DNA of 64,000 bases from Apostichopus japonicus (taxonomy: Eukaryota; Echinodermata; Holothuroidea; Aspidochirotida; Stichopodidae), in assembly GCF_037975245.1 (NCBI RefSeq), contig NC_092569.1, positions 1,403,501-1,467,500 on the forward strand. Reading direction: 5' to 3'. Position numbers and translations under genes: made by a program. The notes under the pieces are model-generated. The model was not told where the DNA came from. It worked only from the letters and a program-made list of their open reading frames with translations, and ran no database searches. Positions 12,158 through 25,000 of the stretch are shown here, in pieces (position 1 is the stretch's first letter; each line of letters opens with the position of its first letter).

Positions 12158-15100
12158 ATTTACAGGAAACATCATCAACAACAGATGACAACAAAGATAT
12201 GAGGTATAACAACCCAACCAGGAAGGAGCTGCTGCTTGCTGCTGGTGATTGGGAGGAGTGAAACTCAGAGCTTCTCTGAGAAGAGAGGTGAAGGCTGCTG
12301 CACTGTTAGCTACTGATCTATGTAAAGGAGCTCATTTAATAGAGAAATCAAATAGCAGTGTATTGTATGTGGAGGTTGATAGGTAGAGTAAGAACTGGCA
12401 AGCACACTACACATTTGATTGCAACATTCTGGCCATGCATGATATAGTCATGGTAAATGACCCCTGTTATGTATAATATGTCATGTTTTCCCTACACAGT
12501 TAACAAATTGACATGTTGAGTTTGTAATACACAGGGAAACCAATGGTAGTGATATCGGCGCCGCCATAAAATGCTTAGAGTTCTTCAACCTGATATGTAG
12601 CTCTTCATCTCATTGCTGCGGTGTGTGTTATTCATGCACACTTTAAACACACATGTGTATCATTTGTGTTTATTTATTTGTTATATAATATGCAATTGTT
12701 TCATGAGACTTGCTTGGCCTAGCTTTGACAAACAATGTTTTCAAACTATCTAAAAGCCTAGCGAATTTGAGTTTTAACTAGGATAAGGTTGGTAAACGGC
12801 TTCTCAAGTTTATGTGTCACACACTACATGAAATCAGTTGAATGTGATTTTAGCCAAGCGAACGCTGTATAAACTCTGAGCATTAATGTAGTATTGTACT
12901 ATATATAACATCTCTGTACTATATAAGCTATTCAGCATGTTAGTGACTCATTATCTTTAGAAGGTAGATTTTTGTAGACTTGTACTTCAGTAGTCTAGTT
13001 CTCATATGGATGTCAACTTTGCAGCAATTGTTATTAGTGCCTGTAACTACAACTGCTACTATCAAACTTGCCTTTTAACATGCAATGTTGCATTGATTAT
13101 ACTGTAGGCAACAACCATTCAATTTATGTTAGGTTTTTCTACTCTGTTTTCTTGCATACTACATGTTTGTGTGTGTGTGTTTTTTTTTAATCAAACTAGA
13201 CACATTCTTAAGTACTTCCACAGTGCCACATTTTTTATCACAGTTATCAGTATTAATTTTTTTCACAGTCTCTCATTGTGTAATGTGGATATTACATGCA
13301 TTTTCACCATTTTCATTAAAAAGGGAAATGAAAGGAAGTTGAATTCAGTTAAAGCTAAGGTATGGTTTATGTTGTAACTTGTGTGTGTCATTGGTAGAGA
13401 GCATTTACATGATAAATGCTGACAAAGCTTATAAACTTGGATGAAGTCTGCCATTTAGTGTTGACGTAACAGTAAATTGTACAGTGGTTAGTTTATTAGC
13501 AAGAACAAATGTACTCCATGTGATAAGGTTTTAAATTACATAAATAATTATATACCATGATGAATCATATAACATGATTTGGAGGGGGGAAGGGGAGGGA
13601 CAAGGGGTCCAAACAATGGGATTTCAATCCCTAAAACATGCTGAAAGTGTTAAAAGTCATGTGAAGGGTGGTGGTCAACTTATACAAACAAAAATGGTCT
13701 TTTAGTTAATGCCTAAAGGGTTTCTAAGTTACTTAACTTTTTAAAGGTTCACAAAAATTATATTCCAGCATTTATAAATCAATCTCCGTATTTGTGAGGG
13801 CAAAGCCCCCTCCCCCCCCCCCAACACTGCAACATTTTTTTAAGTGCAATAACTTTTCAATGCTTTAATAGAAGGTACATGTAATTTAAATAAATTATTT
13901 TGTGGGTTGAAGGGGAGCTATAACATAGTTATTAATGTCTTTAGATACAATGTAAAGGGAAAAAGTCATAGGAGAAGTTATATTTAAATGGATAAAGTCC
14001 AACTTTTTTTCGGGGGAGGGGGGGGGGGGGTAAGGGTAAGGAAATTTTACCAAATATTATCTTTAAAAAATAATTAAACAGTATTTTTAGTTAGAAAGCT
14101 TCATTCTGTGAAAATTGAATAAATAATTTCTGTATTATTATCATGTCTCCTGTAAAAGCATTCATTGAAACTTGTGAGGCTTTGAGTCACAAGGATGGGG
14201 GGGGGGGGGTTGGGATGGTGTTTGGAAAACAATACAATGGAGGGGGGTGGGATTGGCTCAAAACTTTGTATGCCAATGAAATATTGCAATCACCCTGAGA
14301 ATATATCAACAGAGAAGTGGTGTGGAACAGAGAAAAATTCCAATCTTAGTATTTATGTACTTTTTGATATCTATATATTTTTTTTTATACTGACGAGTGA
14401 CGACAAATACAAAGAAAATTACCTTAAGGAGAAGAAGAGAAGAAGTTGTGTGGTTTAGAGAAGAGATAGATTAATGGTATTCTTAAAAGGTACAATTTAA
14501 GTTACACTACATGTATAGAGTTAATGTGGATGACAGCTTTTATGTGACTGAAATCGTTGGAAAGCATTTCATACTTTTTCAAATACAAAATGTGTAAAAG
14601 TACTTACATTTGCTTGTTCTCTTCTTATTTGTCTCTGAACTTTCTCAAATAAGGCCAGTCCAGATTGGAGTTTGCCTAGCTATATAGCAGAGAATTCTTA
14701 TTAGTTGCATCAGCCCCCCTGCCCCTTTGGACTCCATCAATCCCTCTTGCAAAGTTTGAATACAATCTCATACTGGACGTTTGGGGGAACTTGATTATAG
14801 CTCGGATTTTCATTTTAAGCAATGACAAAAGCAACAATATGATTCATGACGGAATGGTTGAGGAATTTATGGAAATTTTTATGGCGTTTGTATGTGTGTA
14901 TATGACACACTTTGGCTTGTAAAATCTATTACTGTAAAGTATTGGATGGTTGTACTGTATATCTTAGTACAAGAACGCTACTGCCTGTAAAGGAGCCGTT
15001 GGTGTATCGTATACACAGGGTAGCAAACAAGCGGCCTCCTTAACTTAAAATAAGTGTTAAAAAACACAAATACCCAAAAATTTCGGCATAACGATGTAGA

Positions 15101-16060
15101 ATTTCGACCCGAGGGAATCAATTTTAACGAAAAGGCTGAAATTTCAAAAAGGTAGAAAGTCTGACTGAAGCCAAAGTTTATGCTAAAATAATCGAAATTT
15201 TAAGAAATCTTGATATGAGATAATCCCCGATTATGAATAACCCTCGTTTCCACGAATATAAAGAGATATTCTCATAGCTGACAATGCCATATTTATCTGA
15301 AAGATAATAACTCTTCAAAATTGAAAACCATATCTCAATTTCTTTTTCCCTAACACGAGAAATCAATATTGACTGGGAGTGAGCTGTTTGTACTGGCTTT
15401 TAAAAAACTTGGGAGTGATACGCAGTATGCGGTCTATGACGTCATCATGCAATATGTTCTTCAAAAGCTTTCCGATAATAAATTTCTCGTTGATTTATCC
15501 TTTAAATGTGATATAGTTTGAATGTTTGCCCAGCTGTCAATTTTCTCGGTATTCACAATTTCTCCCAAATACAACTTTTCTTGTATACTGTAATATTCTT
15601 TTCCCCTGTCAGTAATTGAGATACCTATTATTAAGATTAAATCAGTACATTTTCAGCGGAATTTCCGTGAAGACAGATCTGCAATTGCAAAATATCACCA
15701 AATTTCATAAAGTGCTTCGAGGATGTGTTTTTTTTTTACCTAAGTATCAAGAAACTTTCTTCATGCACCGGAATAACCCTCCCATATAATGCTTACTGTA
15801 ACGTTCGGCAAGTCCTGTCATTTACAAGATTACAACGTTCCTGGTAGTGACATTGTCAACATACAGTGTCAAAAAACAACAACATAAACACATGAACGAA
15901 ATGACGCTATCCGCCCTAAAATGGGGGCAGTATATAGCAATACGGATCTGCCCTACCAATAGTATCCGAAGTATCATATAGGACTATACCCACATGGAAT
16001 ATTAGTAAGAGAGAGGGAAAAGCCTGTCTTCATGAACCAGCCAGGGAGAGAGCTTCGCTC
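12158..16060. other. KLF10/11 3' untranslated and intergenic DNA
   Basis: No coding exon is seen. An AATAAA at 13889-13894 is one possible polyadenylation signal for the KLF gene, giving a 3' UTR of about 1.7 kb. G-rich runs lie near 13582, 14017 and 14198. The rest is AT-rich. Confidence 0.4.
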
Positions 16061-16084
16061 GTATGGCAAGCCATTTTACTTTTT

Positions 16085-16605
16085 ATTCGATATTTGATGA
16101 TATCATCAAATATTTGTTGATATCAGCAAATAATTGTTGATATCATCAAATCATTTGATGATATCATCAAATCATTGCTGATATCAACAATTATTTGGTG
16201 ATATCAGCAAATAATTGTTGATATCAGCAATTCATTTGCTGATATCAGCAATTCATTTGCTGATATCACCAATTCATTTGGTGATATCACCAAATAATTG
16301 CTGATATCAATAAATAATAGCTGATATCAACAAATATTTGCTGATATCAGCAAATGAATTGGTGATATCAGCAATTGAATTGATGATATCAGCAAATCAT
16401 TTGCTGATATCAACAATTCCGACATATCACTAATTAATTAGTGATATGAGGAACCGAAATGCTGATATCATGAAATGATTTGGTGATATCATTAAAAGAT
16501 TTGCTGATATCAGCAATTGAATTGGCGATATGTTGGAATTGCTGATATCAACAATTCATTTGCTGATATCACCAATTCATTTGCTGATATCAGTAATTCA
16601 AGCGT
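16085..16605. repeat. Left arm: GATATC palindrome array
   Basis: I count 22 GATATC cores plus a few decayed ones, spaced 20-21 bp. The unit is TTG-N-TGATATCA-N-CAA with a 4-5 bp A/T linker. The N positions take all four bases while the other positions are nearly fixed. Each unit is itself nearly self-complementary. Confidence 0.9.
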
Positions 16606-17038
16606 ATCGAACCAACGTCTACAAAAAGGAATTAGAAACGAGCGCCATCAACAGGCATTCTTTTTGGGTCTTAAGAGCGCTGTTTGGCTGGTAGCGGGCA
16701 CAGAAAGGCGCCTGGTGCGCGGTTAATTTCAGCCTTGGTTATAGCGATCAACGGGAGGGGAAAGGGGACTAAGTTACACAGTACCACTACTGCCACTGGG
16801 AGAGGTACCGTGGCTACTCATGCACTTGTGACAGGGAGGACAAACATTGGGCAAGCACCGAGTAGGCCAGGCCTATAAACCTATGAAAAATAATATCGGG
16901 GTGGTTAAGTAGCTCAATATTAAATACCAAAATGTAAAAAGTATACCCTGGTCTGCGGGCGACAGAAACAGGCTGGGAACTGCGTCCAAAAAAAAATAGA
17001 CTGGCTCCCCGATGGTGGCTGCAACCAGTCATAACCTT

Positions 17039-17245
17039 CAACCCCTAACAGACCGGTCAAAATGGCACGAGTAGAGGGAAGTATGATGAAGAATGTTGGT
17101 CAGGGAATTTTCGAAAATTCAGACACAGTTAATTTATTGTGTACAAATATTATAAATATAAAACTTCGATATCGTTAAAAAAAGACAAAAAATATCTTCG
17201 CCCCCACCCCCCCCCCCCCCTACTTGGCTACGTGCCTGCGGTTAG
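17039..17245 (+). repeat. R1 repeat fragment inside the foldback element
   Basis: This matches the inner and right part of the copy at 424-680, including CCTAACAGACCGGTCAAAAT, the terminal C run and the TTGGCTACGTGCCTG end. It lies in the central region, so R1 appears to have inserted into, or been captured by, the foldback element. Confidence 0.7.
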
Positions 17246-17449
17246 AAATCTTTCGCTTCAGAAGCATTCTACTTCGCCCAAAATCCGACAACTTCTGTCA
17301 ATAGCGATCTGTGCTTCATGAAGTTTACCGCAATCGCCAAGGTGAAAGTAACGCTACCCGTACCCTGTTGTCTCGCCATTGTCATTTGCATGTACTGCAC
17401 AGTACACTGACATCGTGTGTGTTGCTTGTAAGACGGGCTGCCACAGTTG

Positions 17450-18058
17450 AATTACTGATATCATCGTCACGGTTGAATTACTGATATCAGCAAATGATTT
17501 GTTGATATCATCAAATGAATTGGTGATATCAACAAATGAATTGGTGATATCAACAAAAGCATGCATTAGTGATATGTACGTTTCATTTGCTGATATCATT
17601 AAATCAATTACTGATATCACCAATTGATTTGTTGATATCAGCAAATGAATAAGTGATATGTTGGAATTGTTGATATCATCAATTGATTTGCTGATATCAC
17701 CAATTATTTGATGATATCAGCAAATAATTGTTGATATCATCAAATGATTTGCTGATATCACCAATTCATTTGCTGATATCACCAAATAATTGCTGATATC
17801 TGCAAATATTTGTTGATATCAGCAATTATTTGTTGATATCAGCAATTATTTGATGATATCAACAAATGAATTGGTGATATCAGCAAATGAATTGGTGATA
17901 TCAGCAAATGAATTGCTGATATCAACAATTATTTGGTGATATCACCAAATAATTGTTGATATCAGCAATTATTTGATGATATCATCAAATGATTTGATGA
18001 TATCAACAATTATTTGCTGATATCACCAAATATTTGATGATATCATCAAATATCGAAT
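17450..18058. repeat. Right arm: GATATC palindrome array
   Basis: About 27 GATATC cores of the same unit as the left arm. The outermost stretch mirrors the outermost stretch of the left arm. The inner unit orders do not obviously mirror, so the arms have diverged by unit gain, loss or mutation. Confidence 0.9.
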
Positions 18059-18086
18059 AAAAAGTAAAACGGCTTGCCATACGCTC

Positions 18087-18884
18087 GCTTTAGGGGCCAC
18101 TTTTAATCCGTACCCGCTCCTGAGTCCCATACCGTATTAATCATCACCGTTGTGGAGAGTGATTCAAGCAAAGCTTAATGAATGAAGACGTTTATGGTTA
18201 TGAAAACGCTATATGATACCACTAAATAGTCTCATAGTGTTCTACTTCTATAGGCCTAAAGGTCAAGAAATTTTGCGAATTGATTTCTTGCCGGATATTG
18301 AAAACTGAATATATACAAATATATCACCAATGACTGACTGTTTAAGTACCGTATTTATAGATACACGCCTAATCAACGCACATGCGCTTCCCGATTCATC
18401 AGTTCTTTGATGTTGCAATTTGGGCTTACGGATGGAGGGGGAGGGGGGATGCCACCACATCCATCAACAGTCGGGTATTTTTATATGAAAATGAAGGCAT
18501 CCATGTCTCTGCCTGAATCAGTTGTTGATTTAGGATTTTTCCTAATCGACACATATATCCTTTCCCTTGCGAGTGTGTTGTTGCACCTCCCTGGGTGACT
18601 TCCATAGCTATAAATATTCTTTTCAAGTTGATGATGTAAACGCTGAGTAGGTTTTGTAGGTATGACACTACAATAAGTGTTATATTTTGGAACATGCAAC
18701 TCACGTACGACTCTCCACGTCTGCTGACAACATGATGAACTCAGGTGACTTGGAAAAACCAAGATAGCCAAGAGAAATGCTCTTTTTTTGTGGTCTTTTC
18801 AGGCGATTCCTTTTGTCGACCCTTCCCTCTCCCACCCGTCCCCGAACTCCTAGACAGTAGACACTCGCTTTGGTTCTCAGGGAG
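18087..18884. other. Intergenic DNA between foldback element and DEK
   Basis: A G run near 18436 and several short open frames on both strands. No recognisable domain or exon. Confidence 0.4.
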
Positions 18885-19015
18885 AACGACCAATCACCCA
18901 TAGCTTTTCTTCCTTTTGTTCACAAGATAAATGTACTGACTTTCAGAAATCTTACGTGAATGCTGATTGGTTCGTATTCCCGCGTACCTTGGAAAACAAC
19001 AATTTCGCCACAGTA
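18885..19015 (+). promoter_or_regulatory. Probable DEK promoter with two CCAAT boxes
   Basis: A forward CCAAT (GACCAATCAC, about 18890) and an inverted one (GCTGATTGGTTC, about 18962) lie within 130 bp of the proposed DEK start codon, and no TATA box is seen. Paired NF-Y motifs without TATA are common at housekeeping and proliferation genes. The promoter is inferred from motifs and position. Confidence 0.35.
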
Positions 19016-22000
19016 ATGGAGACTACAGAAACCCCCGTCCAGAACGAGGTTTGCTATTATTCTTATCTTGAAACAGTTGTCGATTCGTGACATTTGATTG
19101 TTCAGATATGAAAACACTGATTTTGTGTTAAAAAATGTGTTCATAGTCAAATAAACGCGAAATATCCGCACACGTGGATGAGGAATTAATAGTGACTCGA
19201 AAGCGATTACTTCATCATGTTAGGCTGAATATACATGTACTACACTTTGCACGTACGTCGGTAACATTAGGCCTCTTTTGGCCCGTGTTTTATTATAGCT
19301 ACAACCGGTATTATAGTGTTATTAGGCTATACAACTGCGACTCGCACAATAAGTTAATGTACACAATACATTGTGAGTCTACGTTTGTATATAATTACGA
19401 GTTTGTATTGTTAGCTTCCATATGTGGGCAATTTTATGTCTATTCATGTGATTAAATATAGCCTAACACAATATCTTAACCAACTTGCAAACTAGAAATT
19501 AAATAGCCTAGTTAGTAATAGTATAGTGGTTCTGCCAGGCCTAGCCTTAGTTGGCATAGTAAACTTGAAAGTTTCAGGTTTAGCTGGCTCGGCTATATGA
19601 GGTTGAGAAATTCCCACTATTACTCTATCCAGTTTTTGTGTATAAGACACCAAAGAAAGTTCACTAAACCCAAGGCTGCAACTATTGTTCGAGTTGGAAT
19701 TTTAGCATCTAGGCTATAGCCAAACATTATGGTAGGCCTAAATTGGTTCGACTTTCTTATAATCAGAACAGTTCGGTCATACTAATTAGCCATGAAAAAT
19801 ATGTATGCACGATGGTTCCAGTCAGTTTTAAACGTGTTTCCAGATACACTCTGATTACAACCATTGTATTTGATGGTATTTTAAACTTGTTGTCTTGAGT
19901 TGTCGTGAAATGGGCCTGTTGACGCTGATTAGTACAACCCCAACAGTTGTATGATCTACCTTCCAATGTTAGCCTCAGCCATAATATTGTGCCTCTGGCA
20001 TGGACTGACTTAACATTTGCAAAAAGCATACACTGAATGTGATCCTGATGCTAGGCTACCTGTATTTTGTAGCAAAAGCAGCATTCATTGACAAGTTAAG
20101 TTGTTTGTTTGAAGTCAAGAGTCCAACGCAAGAAAGGCCCTACTTCAGGCAAGCATTGTCAGTCCCCTAAGGAATGTGTCCAAGTGGTGAATAAGCTTTG
20201 CAATGCCTTAGAGATTTTACGTGAGAGCCATGAGGTAATGAAGGTGTGGGCTGCTCATCGCTTCTGCAATTTTTCCAATGTCACTACTAGATTGGGCTGA
20301 TTTTTATAAGTCACATGAGATCGTGTGAAATGTTGTATTTTTGTTGTAATTTTACATTACTATGCAGGATTGCAGAGGTGTACTGTCCTATGTATACATG
20401 CTAAAATAATACATTTGCAACAGGTACAGTACCAGGAATGTAGAGTGATGGAAAACCACAAGTGCAGTAATCATAATGGAGTGTTTAGGTAACTTGCAAA
20501 AGATTTAAAATGCAGAATAGAACTTGTAAAGCATTTTGGAGGGAAGAGAAAGCCAGAATTCCTAAACCATACTGATCAGTTGGTACTTAGTAATTGTTCT
20601 ACTGTTTTAGAACATGTCATATTGGGGTCTTTAAAACAAGAAACTCTCAACAGTAACTTGTATTGATGTGATTGGTTTGACAGGAAATATCAGAGAAGAC
20701 AACTCCAGTGAAGGAAGTAAAACAAAATGGACAAGATGGGGAATCAACGGCAGAGAGTTCTGGTCCAACAGAGGAAAATGTAGAAAAGAAAGAGGAGATA
20801 GAAGAGGCGGTCGATAACCACCAAGAAGAAGAGGAAAGGAAGGGCGAAGACGAGGCAGACAAAGATGAGAAAACAAAAGAGAAGACGGAGAAAGCTGGAG
20901 ATGATGAATCAGATGAATTGAGCAGTGATGATGAACCGCAGAGTAAGTCACAGTCACGGTAGTCACCAAAGTTGTTACAAAATCAAACTTGTCTACATAG
21001 ATCTTCATATGGTACAACAAGCCACATCCATCTTCAAGTTAACTCAATCAAGTTGGTATTTGCTGCACACGTGATGATAAATGTCAGGGTCAATAAATAC
21101 ACAACTTTTGACTTCAGGTTATTATTTCTGACATTCAATTCTCCGACCAACTTGATAGAAAATCGAGGGATAAAAATTCAAATCACAACCATTACAAAGG
21201 AAAGTATGACTGTATGTTAAGTCAGTAGATATTCCAAAACCTATAAAAAAAAAACAGACATATATATATGTGTAATGAGATCCGGCCTGCTACCATTAAA
21301 GCTCTATTTTGGGGTGCACCTTTGAGTCCTTTTGACCAAAGTCATGTAGTTTTCACACATTTGTATCACTCCTCACTCCCCCCCCCCCATCCCCACACAC
21401 ACACTAGGGCTGTAACGGTTAAACGGTTAACCGACCGAACGGCCGGATAACCGTCCGCCGTACATCGTATAAGTTTAACCGTTTTTGTAATGCCAATTAC
21501 GCAGTCGCAACGGCGCGTCTTCACATCACTTTGTTCCCGAAATAGACCGCAACATTTGCTTGCCGAAAATCACGTAACAATTGCAAACTTTATCACACAT
21601 CCATACAAAAGATTTTTAAGATTGGCGGTACGATTGAAGGGATTACCAAGCGGTATGCGACCCGTGAAGCGCCTATTGTTACCCCGTTCGACAACGTGGC
21701 GAGTCTGCATCTAATCCTTTCAAATTTAGATTGTATTTAAGCAGTAAACGTTTTCTTTATTATGATGTAATTTCAGTTCAGTGTTCCCTCTAAGGTGCGG
21801 GATTGCATTCAACAGACTCAGTAATCCCACAAAGAAAACATTTGTCTACTGGAAATCCCCGCATCGTTTTCTTGCATTCGCGATAAGTTTATACTCAATG
21901 CACAACGCTTGACTGTAAAAAAAACTCTGCAAATCAGTAGAGAAATAACCAATTGTGTACGAAAAGTAAGTTGGTGCACCTTTCAAATTTTACGAAAGGT

Positions 22001-25000
22001 CGAGCAAAAAAACTTTAGAAAAATTCACGCGAAACTGGCATATCGTGCTAAATGGAAGTAATGTCATGTAATCAAGGCTCTAGTACACCCAATTATGAAT
22101 AAAACGTAAGAACACATCTGGTGTTGAGCGGCGAAAAAGTATTTTCTAGAATTTCCAAAATTACGGAGAAAATAATATCCTACCATAGTTTAGTGTATAG
22201 CAAATAGCCTAACCACCTCGTCGGTTACGGATCTCACGTAACTACAAAAACACAACTAATTGTATATTGCGAAGTTTACGTTTTCTACAATAACATGGAA
22301 ACAATATTAAGCATTTAGTTAATCATGCCAAGTGGCCTTAAACATGTGATTACAAGGTTTACTTCCATGTATCATGTGGAATAGATTGTCTTGGTCATGC
22401 GGAGGAGTCAGTTGCCTGTTTTACTTACCTAGCTGTTACGGGGATCATATTTTACCTACTTTTCTTAAACGCAGTAAGATAATAATTCTCATAACTTAAC
22501 CGAACCTTTACTGACTGACCTTATTAATTCTAGACCATGAAAAGTTCCTTGGCAACATGCCAAAAAATTGTTAACAACAGGTGTTAGACAGGGGAGGAGC
22601 TCACAGTTGTTTGGCAAGGTACCTTGGAAAATGTAGCCTACCGTAGTTGTAGTATAGTGCAAGCTATTGTTAGGCAGTCTAGGAATGGGGCTTTGCCGAA
22701 CGTTGTTTCATAAAATCGCATGTTTTTTAAGTTTAACTTTTTAATGATTATAAGACAGATAGATCTCTTTTCATTTTATAACAAAATATGGCTACTCTAA
22801 CTTGTCATTTCAAAATTTTCATCAGTTTCGTGACAATTTAAATTAAAAAAGTTGTCAGTATTTTGCATCCACAGCTGCGAATATTTTATCGCCAGACGCG
22901 CCAAATTTTCCGGGGCGTTAACCCCTGGACCCCCACAAGGGGTTCCACCACATGACCCCACCGGTGGCCTACCCCACGCAATTATGCTACGCGTGCTAAT
23001 TGTGTTTGCTGCACGAACTCCGGCGGGAAATCGACAGGGTGTTCGCGGGAAATTTTACAATGTTTTCCACACTTCCCCCCTACCCTCTGCCTACCCCGCC
23101 ACAATGCACAAATTCAATATATCTGTGACCCATTGTTGTACTTGTAATTGCGTAGGCCTAGCCCTACTACCGTACACTTCTGTAGCAATCGCTTCCTAAC
23201 AACCGACTTTCCTGACCTTGGCCTAGCTGGTGAAAGCCTTGTAGTCTAACACTCCATATGATCGCGAACTTGCCAATGCCAATATTAAGTAGGCCTAGTA
23301 ATATTAGGCTTAAGGCCCGGTCACACTACAGCGATATTTTATCGAAATACGGTCCGATTTTTCCGATTTTAGGCCGAAGAGTGAGGTTTGTGGTAGTGAA
23401 TGTAATGAATGCAGTAGAATATTCGAATACCTACTTCAAATCTGAGGGGTTCTAGAACTGACTACATTCTGAAGTGACGTCACATCGAAAAACGATAAAA
23501 ATCGGAAGAGAAATCGGATAGCTAACCGATAAAAGGAAACGGAGTCAATATCAAAAGTTAGGAGAGGTCTATTCCACATCGGAATGGCTCAACAGATAGC
23601 AAATCAGGTCCTTTATCACTGTGGCTAGAAGACCCGAACGAAAAACTGTCTGTTTCGATTCCTCTGGGAAAATCGGATAGTATTCCGATAAAATATCGGT
23701 ATAGTGTGACCGGGCCTTTATAACTGCCATACAATGCCTGCGCTATTACAGTAGGGGCTACGCAATTAACGAAGAAATATTTGCTTCAAATATCTCTGTA
23801 ACAGTTACCGATGAACTGAAAGAGAAACAAAAATCTGTTTAAAACTTCATGAAAACGAGCGATTCGTCTTTTTCAATGCAACGATCGTCAAAACTAAGCA
23901 AATACAACCAAATTCTTGACATACGCGTTACGAAAAAACGATACTTGCAGCGCTATTTTGAGAATGTACTTCCGCACAAAAGTGGTGGCGCTCTTTCGGA
24001 ATTATAATCTGAGCTATATAACTCTGATTTTCGGCTCTTATTTTGAGCCAACAACACGGGTTACGTTTAAACGTTAACCGTTCGGTTAATAGAAACGGTT
24101 AACCGGTTAGTGAATTAACCGGAATGACACAGCCCTAACACACACACCTCCTTACCTCTCCCCTCCTGTCAGTCAAGACAGTCAGGAGCAGTTTAATATA
24201 AAAAAACAGAAACTATCGCATCATGCAAATTTATTGTGGTTCATTATTTAATTTACAAGTCAGAGGTTGAGTCTAAAACTCCATCTGGATCTGTATTTTT
24301 ATACTTGCAGAGGGTTCGTTAGATGGCCCAGTTGAAATCATGACGGGGAAACGGGAAAGGAAAAAAGTTGAGAGGTTATCCATGCAGTCCCCGCCAGAGA
24401 AAGAAAAAGAAAAGTTTGAAATCAAAGAGGGCAGAGGAATTAAGCTTGGAGATTGTCCGATGGGTAAGTTTTCCAATAATGATCAATATCTGGGACAAAA
24501 AGCTGCTACATATGCTTTGGCATTTATCCAACAACTTGTCCATTAAATGCTTTTCTTTATGATATTGTCCATGTTGTGTTTGAGTGTGATTATTTTAGAT
24601 CTTTAGCTTTCCAAACGAGCCAAGGTTGATAAGTCTAATGCTTGCATCATTTCAAAGTTTCTTGAAATGTTTCAACGCATCAGAATATGTTCCTCAATAA
24701 TTGTTTTGTTTTTAGAAATTTTAGAATAAATCGATGCAATTGCAGTATTGTACATAATATAGAATTGCAGGCCTTGAAATTCAGGCTATTTACTCTATAA
24801 ATGCATGTGAATTTCATTGTTTACCAGTCGATTAACAAACAACACTGGCATTTTTCTGCCAGCATGATGCACAAGTTGCTTTTGAATTAACTCAACCGAA
24901 GAAATGCCAGTGCGAATTAAATTTGAGCAGATATGTTTCTAATTTTTTCTTAAATTTTGAAATTGTAGGCCTGAGTATTGTATGTAATAACTTTATCAGG

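Larger units (their letters stand above)
16061..18082. mobile_element. Foldback-like transposon with palindromic-array arms
   Basis: The left end GTATGGCAAGCC is followed by a T-rich stretch and ATTCGATATTTGATGATATC. The right end is its near-perfect inverse (one mismatch early on). The 4-bp GCTC flanks both ends at 16057-16060 and 18083-18086 as a possible target-site duplication. Each arm continues inward as 500-600 bp of a tandem GATATC-centred palindrome. The central 0.8 kb has no transposase; it includes an R1 fragment. Long inverted arms built of short tandem repeats recall Drosophila FB and sea-urchin TU foldback elements. That is a structural resemblance only. Confidence 0.8.

Noticed and set aside
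16085-18058. CRISPR-like array of regularly spaced palindromic repeats
   Set aside because: Repeats have no unique spacers of constant length, linkers are 4-5 bp, and the surroundings are eukaryotic; it is a foldback transposon arm.
20109-20300. 63-codon frame in DEK intron 1
   Set aside because: No acceptor/donor pair in phase with the neighbouring DEK exons and no recognised domain.
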